Source of the DNA: Gemmatimonadota bacterium
Lineage (GTDB): Bacteria; Gemmatimonadota; Gemmatimonadetes; Longimicrobiales; Gaopeijiaceae
Direction: 5' to 3'
DNA: 57,919 bases
Assembly: GCA_007132965.1 (NCBI GenBank)
Contig: SLNQ01000172.1
Location: forward strand, 1 to 57,919
Under the pieces are notes generated by a model that had not been told where the DNA came from, ran no database searches, and saw nothing but the letters and a program-made list of their open reading frames with translations. Shown here in pieces: positions 17,012 through 25,309 of the stretch. Each line of letters begins with the position of its first letter. Positions within the stretch are counted from its first letter, which is position 1. The position numbers and the translations under genes were made by a program.

Positions 17012-17938
17012 TCAGGTGGATGACGACCCGGAGTCCGGTGTCCGGGAGAGCTCCTGTATCAGTTCGTAGGCCCGGTTTCGGGGCACGCCCAGCCGACGAG
17101 CCACCTCGCGGGCAGTGCGACTGGGTGACCGTCCCTCGGCCAGGAGGGCCGTGGCCAGCGCCTCGACCGCGGCGGCGTCGACCTCCCGGGAGACCGCCTC
17201 GCCGGCAGCGGGCCCGACCACGATGGTCACTTCTCCTCTGGGTGGATGCTCGTGGTAATAGGCGGCGAGGTCGGCCAGGGTTCCCCGACGGACCTCCTCG
17301 TGGATCTTGGTGAGTTCCCGGGCCACGGCAGCGGCCCGCTCCGGTCCGGTCCGCCGGGCCAGCGCCTCCAGGAGCCGGGCCGTCCGCTCCGGCGACTCGA
17401 AGAGGATCACCGTCTCGTCGGCGGCCGCCACCCGCTCCAGGAGCGCATCCCGCTCCGTCCCCTTCCGGGGGGGGAACCCCAGGAAGGTGAAGGGCGAGAC
17501 CGGAAACCCGGCCACCACCAGCGCCGTGATCACCGCCGAGGGGCCCGGCACCGGCACCACCGAACGGCCCGCCTCCAGCGCCCGGACCACCAGGCGCTCG
17601 CCTGGATCCGACACCAGCGGCGTGCCGGCGTCGGAGACCAGGGCCAGGTCCTCTCCTGCGGCCAGTCGCTCCAGGCTCTCGCCGATGCGAGCCTCCTCGT
17701 TGTGCTCGTGCAGCGAGCGAACCGGCGTGTCCAGCTCCAGGTGCCGGAGGAGGATGCCCGTTCGACGGGTGTCTTCCGCCAGGATGCCGTCCACCTCTCC
17801 CAGAATCCGGGCCGCCCTGAAGGTGAGGTCCTCCAGGTTCCCGATGGGGGTGCTCACGATGTAGAGGGTGCCAAACGGCCCACCCGACCCCGCCTGGGAT
17901 CGAATGGGCCGTCGGGTGCCGCCCGGGGAGCCTTCCAA
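17012..17938 (-). CDS. rsmI: 16S rRNA (cytidine-1402-2'-O)-methyltransferase
   Basis: RsmI/YraL-type SAM-dependent SPOUT-like methyltransferase that modifies C1402 of 16S rRNA. The 308-residue length is normal. Diagnostic motifs are GTLYIVSTPIGNLEDLTFRA (about residues 23-43), LAEDTRRTG (about 54-62), LVSDAGTPLVSDPG (about 99-112) and GPSAVITAL (about 131-139). The C-terminus holds a helix-turn-helix-like tail (SPSRTAREVARRLGVPRNRAYELI). It begins at TTG 17938, two bases after the trxA stop, so it is probably co-transcribed with trxA. The TTG has an AGGAG sequence at a rather long 11-base spacing. Confidence 0.93.
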   Translation of the reverse strand: MEGSPGGTRRPIRSQAGSGGPFGTLYIVSTPIGNLEDLTFRAARILGEVDGILAEDTRRTGILLRHLELDTPVRSLHEHNEEARIGESLERLAAGEDLALVSDAGTPLVSDPGERLVVRALEAGRSVVPVPGPSAVITALVVAGFPVSPFTFLGFPPRKGTERDALLERVAAADETVILFESPERTARLLEALARRTGPERAAAVARELTKIHEEVRRGTLADLAAYYHEHPPRGEVTIVVGPAAGEAVSREVDAAAVEALATALLAEGRSPSRTAREVARRLGVPRNRAYELIQELSRTPDSGSSST

Positions 17939-17940
17939 AC

Positions 17941-18276
17941 TCAGAGGTGCTCCTGGATCTTCTTTTCCAGGTGGGACTTGGGAACCGCGCCCACCACCGT
18001 GTCCACGTGGGCGCCGTCCTTGAAGAAGAGGATGGAGGGAATGGACCGGATCCCGAACCGGCTCGCCGTCCGGGGATTTTCGTCCACGTCCACCTTCCCC
18101 ACCTTCACACCCTTGTCGGCGTAATCACCGGCCAGCTCCTCCACCACCGGTCCCACGATGCGACAGGGGCCACACCACTCGGCCCAGAAATCCACCAGGG
18201 CCAGGCCATCGGATTCTTCGATGGTCTGGGTGAAGGTATCGTCGGTTACGGTCATCACCTGCTTCGTCTCAGCCAT
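17941..18276 (-). CDS. trxA: Thioredoxin
   Basis: Cytoplasmic dithiol/disulfide oxidoreductase of 111 residues. The active site is W-C-G-P-C at residues 34-38 (C35, C38). The usual DFWAEWCGPCR lead-in, PVVEELAGDYADKGVKVGKVDVDENPRTASRFGIRSIPSILFF and the cis-Pro of the IPS loop are all present. AGGAG lies seven bases upstream of the ATG. The gene is the first of a probable trxA-rsmI operon. Its upstream region is shared with a divergent methylmalonyl-CoA epimerase gene and contains a perfect palindrome. Confidence 0.97.
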   Translation of the reverse strand: MAETKQVMTVTDDTFTQTIEESDGLALVDFWAEWCGPCRIVGPVVEELAGDYADKGVKVGKVDVDENPRTASRFGIRSIPSILFFKDGAHVDTVVGAVPKSHLEKKIQEHL

Positions 18277-18313
18277 GCCACGTCTCCTGGTTCAGTCCCG
18301 GTGGGCCCTCGGG

Positions 18314-18341
18314 TGGACGCCCCGGGACTTTCGATTATGAT
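18314..18341 (+). promoter_or_regulatory. Candidate sigma-70-type promoter for the epimerase gene
   Basis: TGGACG (18314-18319) and TATGAT (18336-18341) are separated by 16 bases; the -10 matches TATAAT at 5 of 6 positions. The predicted transcription start lies close to the palindrome at 18352-18371, which would then act as an operator. Assignment by eye only. Confidence 0.35.
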
Positions 18342-18351
18342 CCGTGTCGGA

Positions 18352-18371
18352 TCCGGGACCGCGGTCCCGGA
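18352..18371. promoter_or_regulatory. Perfect 20-bp palindrome in the trxA/epimerase divergent region
   Basis: TCCGGGACCGCGGTCCCGGA is its own reverse complement. Flanking GTGTC (18344-18348) and GACAC (18373-18377) extend the dyad with a small bulge. It sits in the 186 bases between the trxA start and the epimerase start, downstream of a good -10 element. It could be an operator for a dimeric regulator, or a transcript hairpin in the epimerase leader. Confidence 0.6.
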
Positions 18372-18462
18372 CGACACCGTCTACTGCTTCGTCTTCAAAT
18401 GAGGCCCCTGCCGTGCGGGCGGTTCCGGCCGGTCCACGGGCTTGGGCAGGAGGTCAACACCC

Positions 18463-18858
18463 ATGGCGCCCTATCCCCTGGATCACGTCGCCATCGCCAC
18501 GCCCTCCATACGGGAGGCCGCTTCGATGTACGAACTCCTCACCGGCCACACTTGTTCCTCTGTCGAGGAGATACCCGCCCAGGGCGTGAATGTGGCCTTC
18601 GTGGGTCCCCTGGAGCTCCTGGAACCCCGGGGGCCGGACACCGGGGTGGCCCGCTTCCTCGAAACACGGGGGCCGGGTCTTCATCACCTGGCCTTCCGGG
18701 TTCCGGACATCGCACGGGCGCTGGCCGAGTTGGAGGCAGAGGGCATGGAGCTCATCGACCGGGAGGCCCGCCCCGGAGCCCGGGGGCACCAGGTGGCCTT
18801 CCTCCACCCCCGAAGCGCCGGAGGCGTCCTCTGGGAGCTGGTCAGCGACCACTCGTGA
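18463..18858 (+). CDS. mce: Methylmalonyl-CoA epimerase
   Basis: A 131-residue VOC-superfamily enzyme that interconverts (2S)- and (2R)-methylmalonyl-CoA in propionyl-CoA/odd-chain metabolism. The metal ligands expected from the family are visible: H8 (PLDHVAIA), H75 (GLHHLAFRV) and E125 (VLWELV). I chose ATG 18463 because AGGAGG lies at 18448-18453, nine bases upstream; the TTG at 18442 would only add seven residues. The last 17 bases overlap, tail to tail, the lipoprotein gene on the other strand. No mutase gene is in the window. Confidence 0.9.
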   Translation: MAPYPLDHVAIATPSIREAASMYELLTGHTCSSVEEIPAQGVNVAFVGPLELLEPRGPDTGVARFLETRGPGLHHLAFRVPDIARALAELEAEGMELIDREARPGARGHQVAFLHPRSAGGVLWELVSDHS

Positions 18859-19363
18859 TCCGCTCGAGCCCGATCTCCTCCACGAGCCAGGCACCGCTCG
18901 AGGTCTGAACCACCAGGAAGGGGACGTCGGCGAACTCCCGCTGTCCCTGCTTCAGGTCCACCCCCACCCGGGTGGTGGGGTGGGCCCGGCCCGCCACCCG
19001 GTCCTCCGAGCGCATCCGGAATTCATCGTGGCGAAGGATGTAGGCCACCGTGTCCATCCAGACCTCGATGTCCTGCCACGACATGCACCGCTCCGACAGC
19101 CCGATCCACGAGCCCATGCGACGAACCGCGCACCCCACGCTGGACCCGGTCCGGGTGGCGATGGGACCGTCGGCGGTGCCGAAGATTCCCGCCATGGCGT
19201 CCAGGTCCCGGGCGTTGGCGGCCTGGAGGAAGCGCTCTACCGAGAGCTGCGGCTCGGGCCCGGCCATCTGGCTCGGCGGCACCCCGGACGAGGCGCAGCC
19301 GGCCAGGAGGGCCAGCAGGACGGGAAGAGCGGTGAGCTTGGCCGAGGAGGGGGAACGGGTCAT
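18842..19363 (-). CDS. Lipoprotein with SnoaL/NTF2-like domain, hypothetical
   Basis: A 173-residue protein with a signal peptide and clear lipobox LLAGC (Cys about residue 23), then a short linker and a cone-shaped alpha+beta domain. That domain begins LSVERFLQAANARDLDAMAGIFGTADGPIA and ends in beta strands FLVVQTSSGAWLVEEIGL. This helix followed by curved strands is the usual SnoaL/NTF2-like arrangement. The role is unknown. The start is an ATG without a strong Shine-Dalgarno. The 3' end overlaps mce by 17 bases. Confidence 0.65.
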   Translation of the reverse strand: MTRSPSSAKLTALPVLLALLAGCASSGVPPSQMAGPEPQLSVERFLQAANARDLDAMAGIFGTADGPIATRTGSSVGCAVRRMGSWIGLSERCMSWQDIEVWMDTVAYILRHDEFRMRSEDRVAGRAHPTTRVGVDLKQGQREFADVPFLVVQTSSGAWLVEEIGLERITSGR

Positions 19364-19479
19364 GGGCAGTTCCGGGGGGGTTGCATCGTGAATCCTCCTC
19401 CCAAGATGCCCCCTTCACCCGCCGAACGGTAGCCCCCCCGGGTGCCGTGCCGCTCCCGGGATCGCTCCGGGTGTGGTGT

Positions 19480-19716
19480 CTACTCGCTACTGGGCCGGGT
19501 GAGCCCGACCACCAGGGCCAGGGCTCCGGCGGCCGCCAGGCCGAAGGAGAGCCAGACCGGAAGGCCCACCCGCTCCTCCTGCTCGGCGGTTACCTCCAGG
19601 GGCCCCGCATCCACCACCGTCTCTTCGGTCACATACGCAATGCCTTCCATGAAGAAGGAGCCCACACCCAGGGCCAGGAGTACCAGGGACAGAATGATCC
19701 AGGCGTTCTTGCTCAT
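19480..19716 (-). CDS. Small two-helix membrane protein coupled to the histidine kinase
   Basis: A 78-residue protein with two hydrophobic helices (about 5-25 and 53-73) and an acidic loop between them (YVTEETVVDAGPLEVTAEQEER), which would face the periplasm. Its ATG overlaps the stop of the upstream histidine kinase by four bases. Translation is therefore coupled to the kinase and the two may work together. I do not recognise the family. Confidence 0.6.
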   Translation of the reverse strand: MSKNAWIILSLVLLALGVGSFFMEGIAYVTEETVVDAGPLEVTAEQEERVGLPVWLSFGLAAAGALALVVGLTRPSSE

Positions 19717-20633
19717 GACGCGCTCCTCGTGTTGGGGGAAAGGGCCGGAAGCCAGACGCGTACCGCCGTCCCCTCTCCCGGGCCGGTCCGGACCTGCATG
19801 GTTCCTCCGGTCTGACTCACGATCCCGTATACCACCGACAGGCCCAGCCCCCGGTCCATGCCCTCCGAGCGGGTGCTGAAGAAGGGCTCGAAGGCACGGG
19901 ACAGGGTGGCCTGGTCCATCCCCGAACCGGTGTCCCGGAGCTCGATTCGGACCCAGCTTCCGTCGTCGCCGCGGGTCACCTCGTGAGACGGATCATCGGC
20001 GGCCACGTGGTGGACGGAGAGCTGGATCGTCCCCTTCTCAGCCACCGCCTCCAGGGCATTCAGGAGAAGGAGGAAGAGAACCTCCTCCACCTGCTCGGGG
20101 TCGGCCAGCACCCTGCAGGGATGGATGCAGAGATCCGTGCAGAAGGCCACGTCGCCCTCCACGAACCGGCCCAGGTCCATCTCCTGGACCACCTCCCGAA
20201 GATCCAGGATCCGGGGATCTCTCCAGGCCCGGCCGCTCATGGCCAGCAGGTGGCGCGTGAGGGTGCCGGCCCGCCGGCAGACACTCCGGATCTCCAGAAG
20301 TTCCTGTCGGAAGCGGGGGTCCCGCACGTGGTCCAGGAGGAACCCGGCGTTGCCCTCCACCACGGTGAGGAGGTTGTTGAAGTGATGGGCCACGCCGCCG
20401 GCCAGGCGTTCCGTGGCCTCCATGGTCTGGGTATGCCGACTCGACCAGGTCTCCAGGGCGCCGGGGCCGTCGTCGTCCTCTGCCCTGGTCCTGCGAATCA
20501 GAACGGCCTGCCGTCCGGCGTGCTCGGACCCGGGGACGGTCGCCGGATTCTGATCTCCTGGAAACCGATGGCCGTTTGGCGGGGGGTTCGGCGCACGCTC
20601 CGGGTCGGCTGAACGTTGATGTCGCACGGTCAT
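19713..20633 (-). CDS. Orphan sensor-less histidine kinase
   Basis: A 306-residue two-component histidine kinase. The disordered N-terminus (about 1-60) has no transmembrane segment or recognised sensor domain. The H-box is at about 75-92 (ERLAGGVAHHFNNLL, phospho-acceptor H83). The N-box is at about 190-197 (N192), the G1 box at 234-240 (DTGSGMD) and the G2 box at 262-265 (GLGL). Three cysteines with C-x3-C-x3-C spacing (C165, C169, C173) lie in the linker just before the ATP-binding domain. I chose ATG 20633 over 20669 because AGGAGG lies five bases upstream. No response regulator is adjacent. The small membrane protein downstream is a candidate partner. Confidence 0.85.
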   Translation of the reverse strand: MTVRHQRSADPERAPNPPPNGHRFPGDQNPATVPGSEHAGRQAVLIRRTRAEDDDGPGALETWSSRHTQTMEATERLAGGVAHHFNNLLTVVEGNAGFLLDHVRDPRFRQELLEIRSVCRRAGTLTRHLLAMSGRAWRDPRILDLREVVQEMDLGRFVEGDVAFCTDLCIHPCRVLADPEQVEEVLFLLLLNALEAVAEKGTIQLSVHHVAADDPSHEVTRGDDGSWVRIELRDTGSGMDQATLSRAFEPFFSTRSEGMDRGLGLSVVYGIVSQTGGTMQVRTGPGEGTAVRVWLPALSPNTRSAS

Positions 20634-20689
20634 ATGGGCCTCCTCTTTTCGCGGAGTTTGTGCGGACATGAGAGGGGCAGAGACCGTGC

Positions 20690-20770
20690 CACAACGACCC
20701 AGTACACCTATAACCCTATGTATGACTTGTGTTTATAAAATACCACCCAATGACATGCGTTCGCTCCTGA
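20690..20770. promoter_or_regulatory. AT-rich island between clpB and the histidine kinase
   Basis: About 80 bases are visibly poorer in G+C than the surroundings, with TATAAC, TATGTATG and TTTATAAAATA runs. It lies upstream of the minus-strand kinase gene, so it most likely holds its promoter. I could not fit a convincing -35/-10 pair. Confidence 0.35.
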
Positions 20771-20842
20771 GCCTCCGGATCCGGAAAGAACTTCGAGCCG
20801 CACCCGCACAACGGACCCCGGTGGGGGGGCCGCCCCGAAGGG

Positions 20843-23485
20843 TCAGCCCACGGGCCCGCTCACCGGCTCTTCTTCTTCCACCTCCACCTTCTCCTCTACC
20901 TCAAAACGGACCTCACCCCCTTCGGTGGCCGGCGGCAGGACCCGGACCCGGGCCCCTTCCTCCGGCTCGGCGTCCAGCAGCCTCAGGGCCAGGGGATTCT
21001 GGATCCGCTTCTGGATGACCCGCTTGAGGGGCCGGGCGCCGAAGACGGGATCGTAGCCCTCGGAGGCCAGGAGATCCTTCACCCCGTCGTCCACCTCCAG
21101 CGTCAGGTCCTGGTCGGCCACCAGCGCCCGGACGCGGGCCAGCTGCAGGTCCACGATCCGCCGGAGGTCGGCCCGGCTCAGGGGCCGGTAGATGATGATG
21201 TCGTCGATCCGGTTCAGGAACTCGGGTCGGAAGTGGGCGTGCATCTCCTTTCGGACCCGCTCCTCGACCCGGTCCCAGTCGCCGGATCCGGCCTCCTCCA
21301 GGATGTACTGGCTCCCGATGTTGGAGGTCATGATGATGACGGCGTTGCGGAAGTCCACCGTCCGTCCCTGGGCGTCGGTGAGGCGACCGTCGTCCAGGAT
21401 CTGCAGGAGGATGTTGAAGACCTCGGCGTGGGCCTTCTCGATCTCGTCGAAGAGGATCACCGCGTGAGGCCTGCGCCGCACAGCCTCGGTGAGTTGTCCC
21501 CCTTCCTCGTAGCCCACATAGCCCGGGGGGGCCCCGATGAGGCGGGCCACCGCGTGCTTTTCCATGTACTCCGACATGTCGATGCGGACCATGGCGCGTT
21601 CGTCGTCAAAGAGGAACTCCGACAGCGCCCGGGCCGTCTCCGTCTTCCCCACGCCGGTGGGTCCCAGGAAGATGAACGAGCCCACCGGTCGGTCCGGGTC
21701 CTGCAGGCCCGCCCGGGCCCGGCGCACGGCGTTGGCCACCGCGGCAATGGGCTCCCTTTGGCCGATGACCCGTTCGCCCAGAAGCTCTTCCAGGCGGGTG
21801 AGCCGCGCCCGCTCCGACTCCAGGAGCCGGCTCACGGGGATCCCGGTCCACTCCCCCACCACGGCGGCGATGTCGTCGGCGTCCACCTCCTCTTTCAGGA
21901 ACTTGCCCTCGGCCTGGAGCTTCTGGAGCCGCTCCTCGGCGTGCTCCACCTCCTTCTGGGCCTGGGGGATCTCGCTGTACTGGAGCTCCGCCGCCCGCTG
22001 CAGGTCGCCGGTTCGGGTGGCCCGCTCGGCCTCGGAGCGGAGTTCGTCGATCTGCTCCTTGTGCTCCTGGAGCCGGGTGATGGCCTCCTTTTCGGCCTGC
22101 CAGGTGGCCTTCATTCCGGCGCTCTCTTCCCGGAGCTCGGCCAGCTCTGCCTCGATGGCCTCCCGGCGCTCCACCGCCGAGCGATCCTCCTCGCGGCTGA
22201 GCGCCTCCCGCTCGATCTCCAACTGGGTGATGCGCCGCTCCACCTCGTCAATCTCCTGGGGAAGGGAGTCGATCTCGATCCGGAGCCGGCTGGCGGCCTC
22301 GTCTACCAGGTCGATGGCCTTGTCCGGGAGGAAGCGTCCGCCGATGTAGCGGTCCGAGAGGCGGGCCGCCGCAATGAGGGCTTCGTCCCGGATCCGCACC
22401 CCGTGGTGCACCTCGTAGCGCTCCTTGAGCCCCCGGAGAATGGCCACGGCGTCGTCCACCGACGGCGGTGCCACAAAGACGGGCTGAAAGCGCCGCTCCA
22501 GCGCCGGGTCCTTCTCGATGTGCTTGCGGTACTCGTCCAGGGTGGTGGCGCCCACGAGCCGGAGCTCACCCCGGGCCAGCATGGGCTTCAGCATGTTGCC
22601 GGCGTCCACCGCGCCCTCGGCGGCCCCGGCGCCCACGATGGTGTGGAGCTCGTCGATGAAGACCACGAAGCGGCCCTCGGAGTCGGTGATCTCCTTCAGT
22701 ACGGCCTTCATCCGCTCCTCGAACTCGCCCCGGAACTTGGCCCCTGCGAGCATGGACGAGATGTCCAGCTGCACCAGCTTCTTGTCCACCAGCGACGAGG
22801 GAACGTCACCGGCCACGATGCGTTGGGCCAGCCCTTCCACGATGGCGGTCTTCCCCACGCCGGGCTCACCGATGAGAACCGGGTTGTTCTTGGTGCGGCG
22901 GCCCAGGACCTTCACCACCCGGCGGATCTCCTCGTCGCGGCCGATGACCGGGTCCAGCTTCCCCTCCCGGGCCAGGTCGGTGAGGTCGCGGGCGTACTTC
23001 TCCAGCGCCTGGTACTTGTCCTCCGGGGTCTGGTCGGTGACCCGGTGCGACCCCCGGATCTGGTCCAAAGCCTCGGCCAGGAGCTTCCGGGAGAGGCCCG
23101 CCTCGCCCAGGATGCGGCCGGCGTCGTCCTTCTCCTGGGTGAGGCCCAGCAGGAGGTGCTCGGTGGAGATGTACTCGTCGCCCAGCTCCCGGGCCGCCTT
23201 CTCGGCGGCCTCCAGGGCGTTGCGGAGCGCCCGGGCCAGGGTTGGGTCACTTCCTCCCTCCACCCGGCCATAGCGTCCCAACGCCTCCTCCACCTGTCCT
23301 GCCAACCGCCCCGGGCCCACCCCCGCCTTCTCCAGGATGGGCCGGACGATCCCCTCGTCCTGCTCCAGGAGGGCCGCCAGCAGGTGCACACCAGCCACCT
23401 CCGGGTGCCCGCGGTCCCGGGCCATGCGGGCCGCCGCCTGAATGGCCTCGCCCGCCTTCACCGTAAATCGCTCCATGCTCGCCAT
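20843..23485 (-). CDS. clpB: ClpB disaggregase
   Basis: AAA+ chaperone of 880 residues that rescues aggregated proteins with DnaK. It has two N-terminal Clp_N repeats (about 6-145), nucleotide-binding domain 1 with Walker A GEPGVGKT and Walker [13 protein letters not shown], a middle coiled-coil domain (about 400-530) typical of ClpB rather than ClpA, and nucleotide-binding domain 2 with Walker [10 protein letters not shown]. The C-terminal acidic tail ([11 protein letters not shown]) is usual. The ATG at 23485 gives MASMERF; GGAGG lies 11 bases upstream. A possible heat-shock-type promoter is noted separately. Confidence 0.97.
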   Translation of the reverse strand: MASMERFTVKAGEAIQAAARMARDRGHPEVAGVHLLAALLEQDEGIVRPILEKAGVGPGRLAGQVEEALGRYGRVEGGSDPTLARALRNALEAAEKAARELGDEYISTEHLLLGLTQEKDDAGRILGEAGLSRKLLAEALDQIRGSHRVTDQTPEDKYQALEKYARDLTDLAREGKLDPVIGRDEEIRRVVKVLGRRTKNNPVLIGEPGVGKTAIVEGLAQRIVAGDVPSSLVDKKLVQLDISSMLAGAKFRGEFEERMKAVLKEITDSEGRFVVFIDELHTIVGAGAAEGAVDAGNMLKPMLARGELRLVGATTLDEYRKHIEKDPALERRFQPVFVAPPSVDDAVAILRGLKERYEVHHGVRIRDEALIAAARLSDRYIGGRFLPDKAIDLVDEAASRLRIEIDSLPQEIDEVERRITQLEIEREALSREEDRSAVERREAIEAELAELREESAGMKATWQAEKEAITRLQEHKEQIDELRSEAERATRTGDLQRAAELQYSEIPQAQKEVEHAEERLQKLQAEGKFLKEEVDADDIAAVVGEWTGIPVSRLLESERARLTRLEELLGERVIGQREPIAAVANAVRRARAGLQDPDRPVGSFIFLGPTGVGKTETARALSEFLFDDERAMVRIDMSEYMEKHAVARLIGAPPGYVGYEEGGQLTEAVRRRPHAVILFDEIEKAHAEVFNILLQILDDGRLTDAQGRTVDFRNAVIIMTSNIGSQYILEEAGSGDWDRVEERVRKEMHAHFRPEFLNRIDDIIIYRPLSRADLRRIVDLQLARVRALVADQDLTLEVDDGVKDLLASEGYDPVFGARPLKRVIQKRIQNPLALRLLDAEPEEGARVRVLPPATEGGEVRFEVEEKVEVEEEEPVSGPVG

Positions 23486-23567
23486 GGTCCTACTCTCCTC
23501 CGTTCGCCTGATATGCAGGAAGGGCTGTCAGAACGGCAGGCGCCGCACCGGCCCCTCTCCCGGAAAT

Positions 23568-23627
23568 CCCGCCGAGTCGGCGGGGACCGGTCTGGTTCGT
23601 GGATGCTGCCCTTCTATGTGACTCAAG
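23568..23627 (-). promoter_or_regulatory. Possible heat-shock promoter and inverted repeat upstream of clpB
   Basis: On the minus strand CTTGAG (23627-23622) is followed, about 13 bases later, by CAGCATCC (23608-23601). This loosely resembles the sigma-32 consensus CTTGAA/CCCCAT. Just downstream, CCCGCCGA (23568-23575) and TCGGCGGG (23577-23584) form an 8-bp inverted repeat in the predicted leader. It does not match CIRCE. Assignment is weak. Confidence 0.25.
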
Positions 23628-23687
23628 ATCCGGGCCAGGCGACCCGGCGTGGGGGAGACATGCCGCGGTGGGAGAGAGGTCCCGGGG

Positions 23688-25145
23688 TCAATCGCCGGGA
23701 GGTGGATCGCCCACCACCCGCTTCATGAGCGTGCCGCCGGGGATCACGTCGCCGCTGCGAAGTCCATTGATGACCCCGACGGTGGCCAGGTCCACGGTAG
23801 AGGGATGGCGTTGCTGAAATCCTTCCAGCGTCATGTCGTTCTGGGTGCGGACCAGCTCAATGGTCCGGGGCTGCACGTCGAGGATGGCCCGGTCGGTGAC
23901 GGGCCGAAAAGAGCGAACGGCCTGGCTGATGGCTGACTGGCGAGCGCTCCACGAGGCCTCGGTGGAGTACCCCAGCACCCTGAAGGTCCGGTCTTGCCAG
24001 CGAACGAAGACCACGTGCCCCCGAAAGGTGGCGTTCTCACCTCGGACCCGGAACTCGGCAGAAGCCGCTGGAAGGTTGTTCACGGACTGCTCGGACGTCG
24101 TGACGGTCTCCACCCCCTCGCCGGCCAGGAAGCGCCGTCGGGCCTCCGAAGGCGAGGCCTCGGCCACCAGGCGCAAGAGGACCACCGCATCCTGCTCGCC
24201 GCTCACCCCCTGCACCTCGTCCCGGGTGTTCGCGGTCCTCCAGCCCCGGGGATAGTCCAGCCGAAAGGCCATGTCGGGATGGTAGAAGACGTTGTCCCGA
24301 AAGTAACCTTCCCGGGGGTTCGTCCCGAAGATCATTCCGTCCAGGCGTTGCAGGTACCCTTCCCTGTCGTCCACGGTACCCCGGTATTCCGGCTCCTCGC
24401 CTGTGGTGCGGGCCAGGATCCGGTCGCGGCGATCCATGGGATCGGGGTGGGTGGAGAGGAAGCCGGGGATCCGGTCGCCGTCCTCCGCCCCCGAAGCCCG
24501 GGCCAGCATCTCGAAGACCCGGGCCACCGCCCGGGGATCGTAGTCCTGGGTGCTCATGTACCGAAGCCCCAGGTCATCGGCCTCCCGCTCCGCATCGCGG
24601 GAATTACTCAGGAACAGAAGCTGGAGTCCGGCCCCGGCCGCCTCACCGAAGGGACGCAGCTCCGGAGCCAGGATCATGCCCAGCCCCAGCCCCACCTGGG
24701 CCAGTTGGGCCCGGCTCACCCGGGTGATCCCGTGTCGAGCGGTGACGTGACCGATCTCGTGACCCACGATCCCGGCCAGCTCGGCGTCGGAGTTCAGGTG
24801 GGTCAGGATGCCCCGGGTCAGGTAGATGTAGCCGCCGGGGAGGGCGAAGGCGTTGATGGTGGGATCGTCGAGGATCCGGAAGGTCCAGGGGAGATCCGGC
24901 CGCTCCGAGTCCGCCGCCATGCGCTGGCCCATGTCATCCATCCAGGCGGCAAGCTCCGGGTCGTCGTAGACTCCCAGCGAGGCGCTGATGTCCTGATCCG
25001 CCTGCCGTCCCATCTCGATTTCCTGGCTCTCGGTGAAGAGGACGAACTGGCGCTGGCCGGTAACCGGGTTTACTGCACAGCTTTGGAGAAGGGGCGCCAG
25101 GCCGAGGGCCAGGATGGGGGCCAAGCGGGGCAGTATGCGCAGCAT
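23688..25145 (-). CDS. M48 metalloprotease lipoprotein with C-terminal LysM-like tail
   Basis: A 485-residue protein starting at ATG 25145, where AGGAG lies seven bases upstream (the ATG at 25172 has none). The signal peptide ends in LLQSC (Cys 23), so it is lipid-anchored. Zinc motif H129-E130-I-G-H133 and a third ligand in the EREAD segment (E188) mark an M48 gluzincin, as in BepA/LoiP/YggG-type outer-membrane quality-control proteases. About 200 extra residues follow the catalytic domain. The end (FQQRHPSTVDLATVGVINGL) looks like a LysM-type fold. It lies close to clpB, but with a 202-bp gap. Confidence 0.88.
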   Translation of the reverse strand: MLRILPRLAPILALGLAPLLQSCAVNPVTGQRQFVLFTESQEIEMGRQADQDISASLGVYDDPELAAWMDDMGQRMAADSERPDLPWTFRILDDPTINAFALPGGYIYLTRGILTHLNSDAELAGIVGHEIGHVTARHGITRVSRAQLAQVGLGLGMILAPELRPFGEAAGAGLQLLFLSNSRDAEREADDLGLRYMSTQDYDPRAVARVFEMLARASGAEDGDRIPGFLSTHPDPMDRRDRILARTTGEEPEYRGTVDDREGYLQRLDGMIFGTNPREGYFRDNVFYHPDMAFRLDYPRGWRTANTRDEVQGVSGEQDAVVLLRLVAEASPSEARRRFLAGEGVETVTTSEQSVNNLPAASAEFRVRGENATFRGHVVFVRWQDRTFRVLGYSTEASWSARQSAISQAVRSFRPVTDRAILDVQPRTIELVRTQNDMTLEGFQQRHPSTVDLATVGVINGLRSGDVIPGGTLMKRVVGDPPPGD

Positions 25146-25309
25146 GTCGGTTCTCCTGGATGCAAGGGACATCTCACTGACCGGGCGCCGGGGCTCGCTC
25201 CGGAGACTGCGGGGCTCGACCCGGAGACGGACCGACTTCTACCCGCTTGCGAGACCCCTGTTCGGCGGCCTCCACACACGTGGAGGTAAGCTCAACCCCA
25301 GGAAGACGG

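Noticed and set aside
21233-23728. An 831-codon plus-strand open frame opposite clpB
   Set aside because: Shadow of clpB, no domain or start signal.
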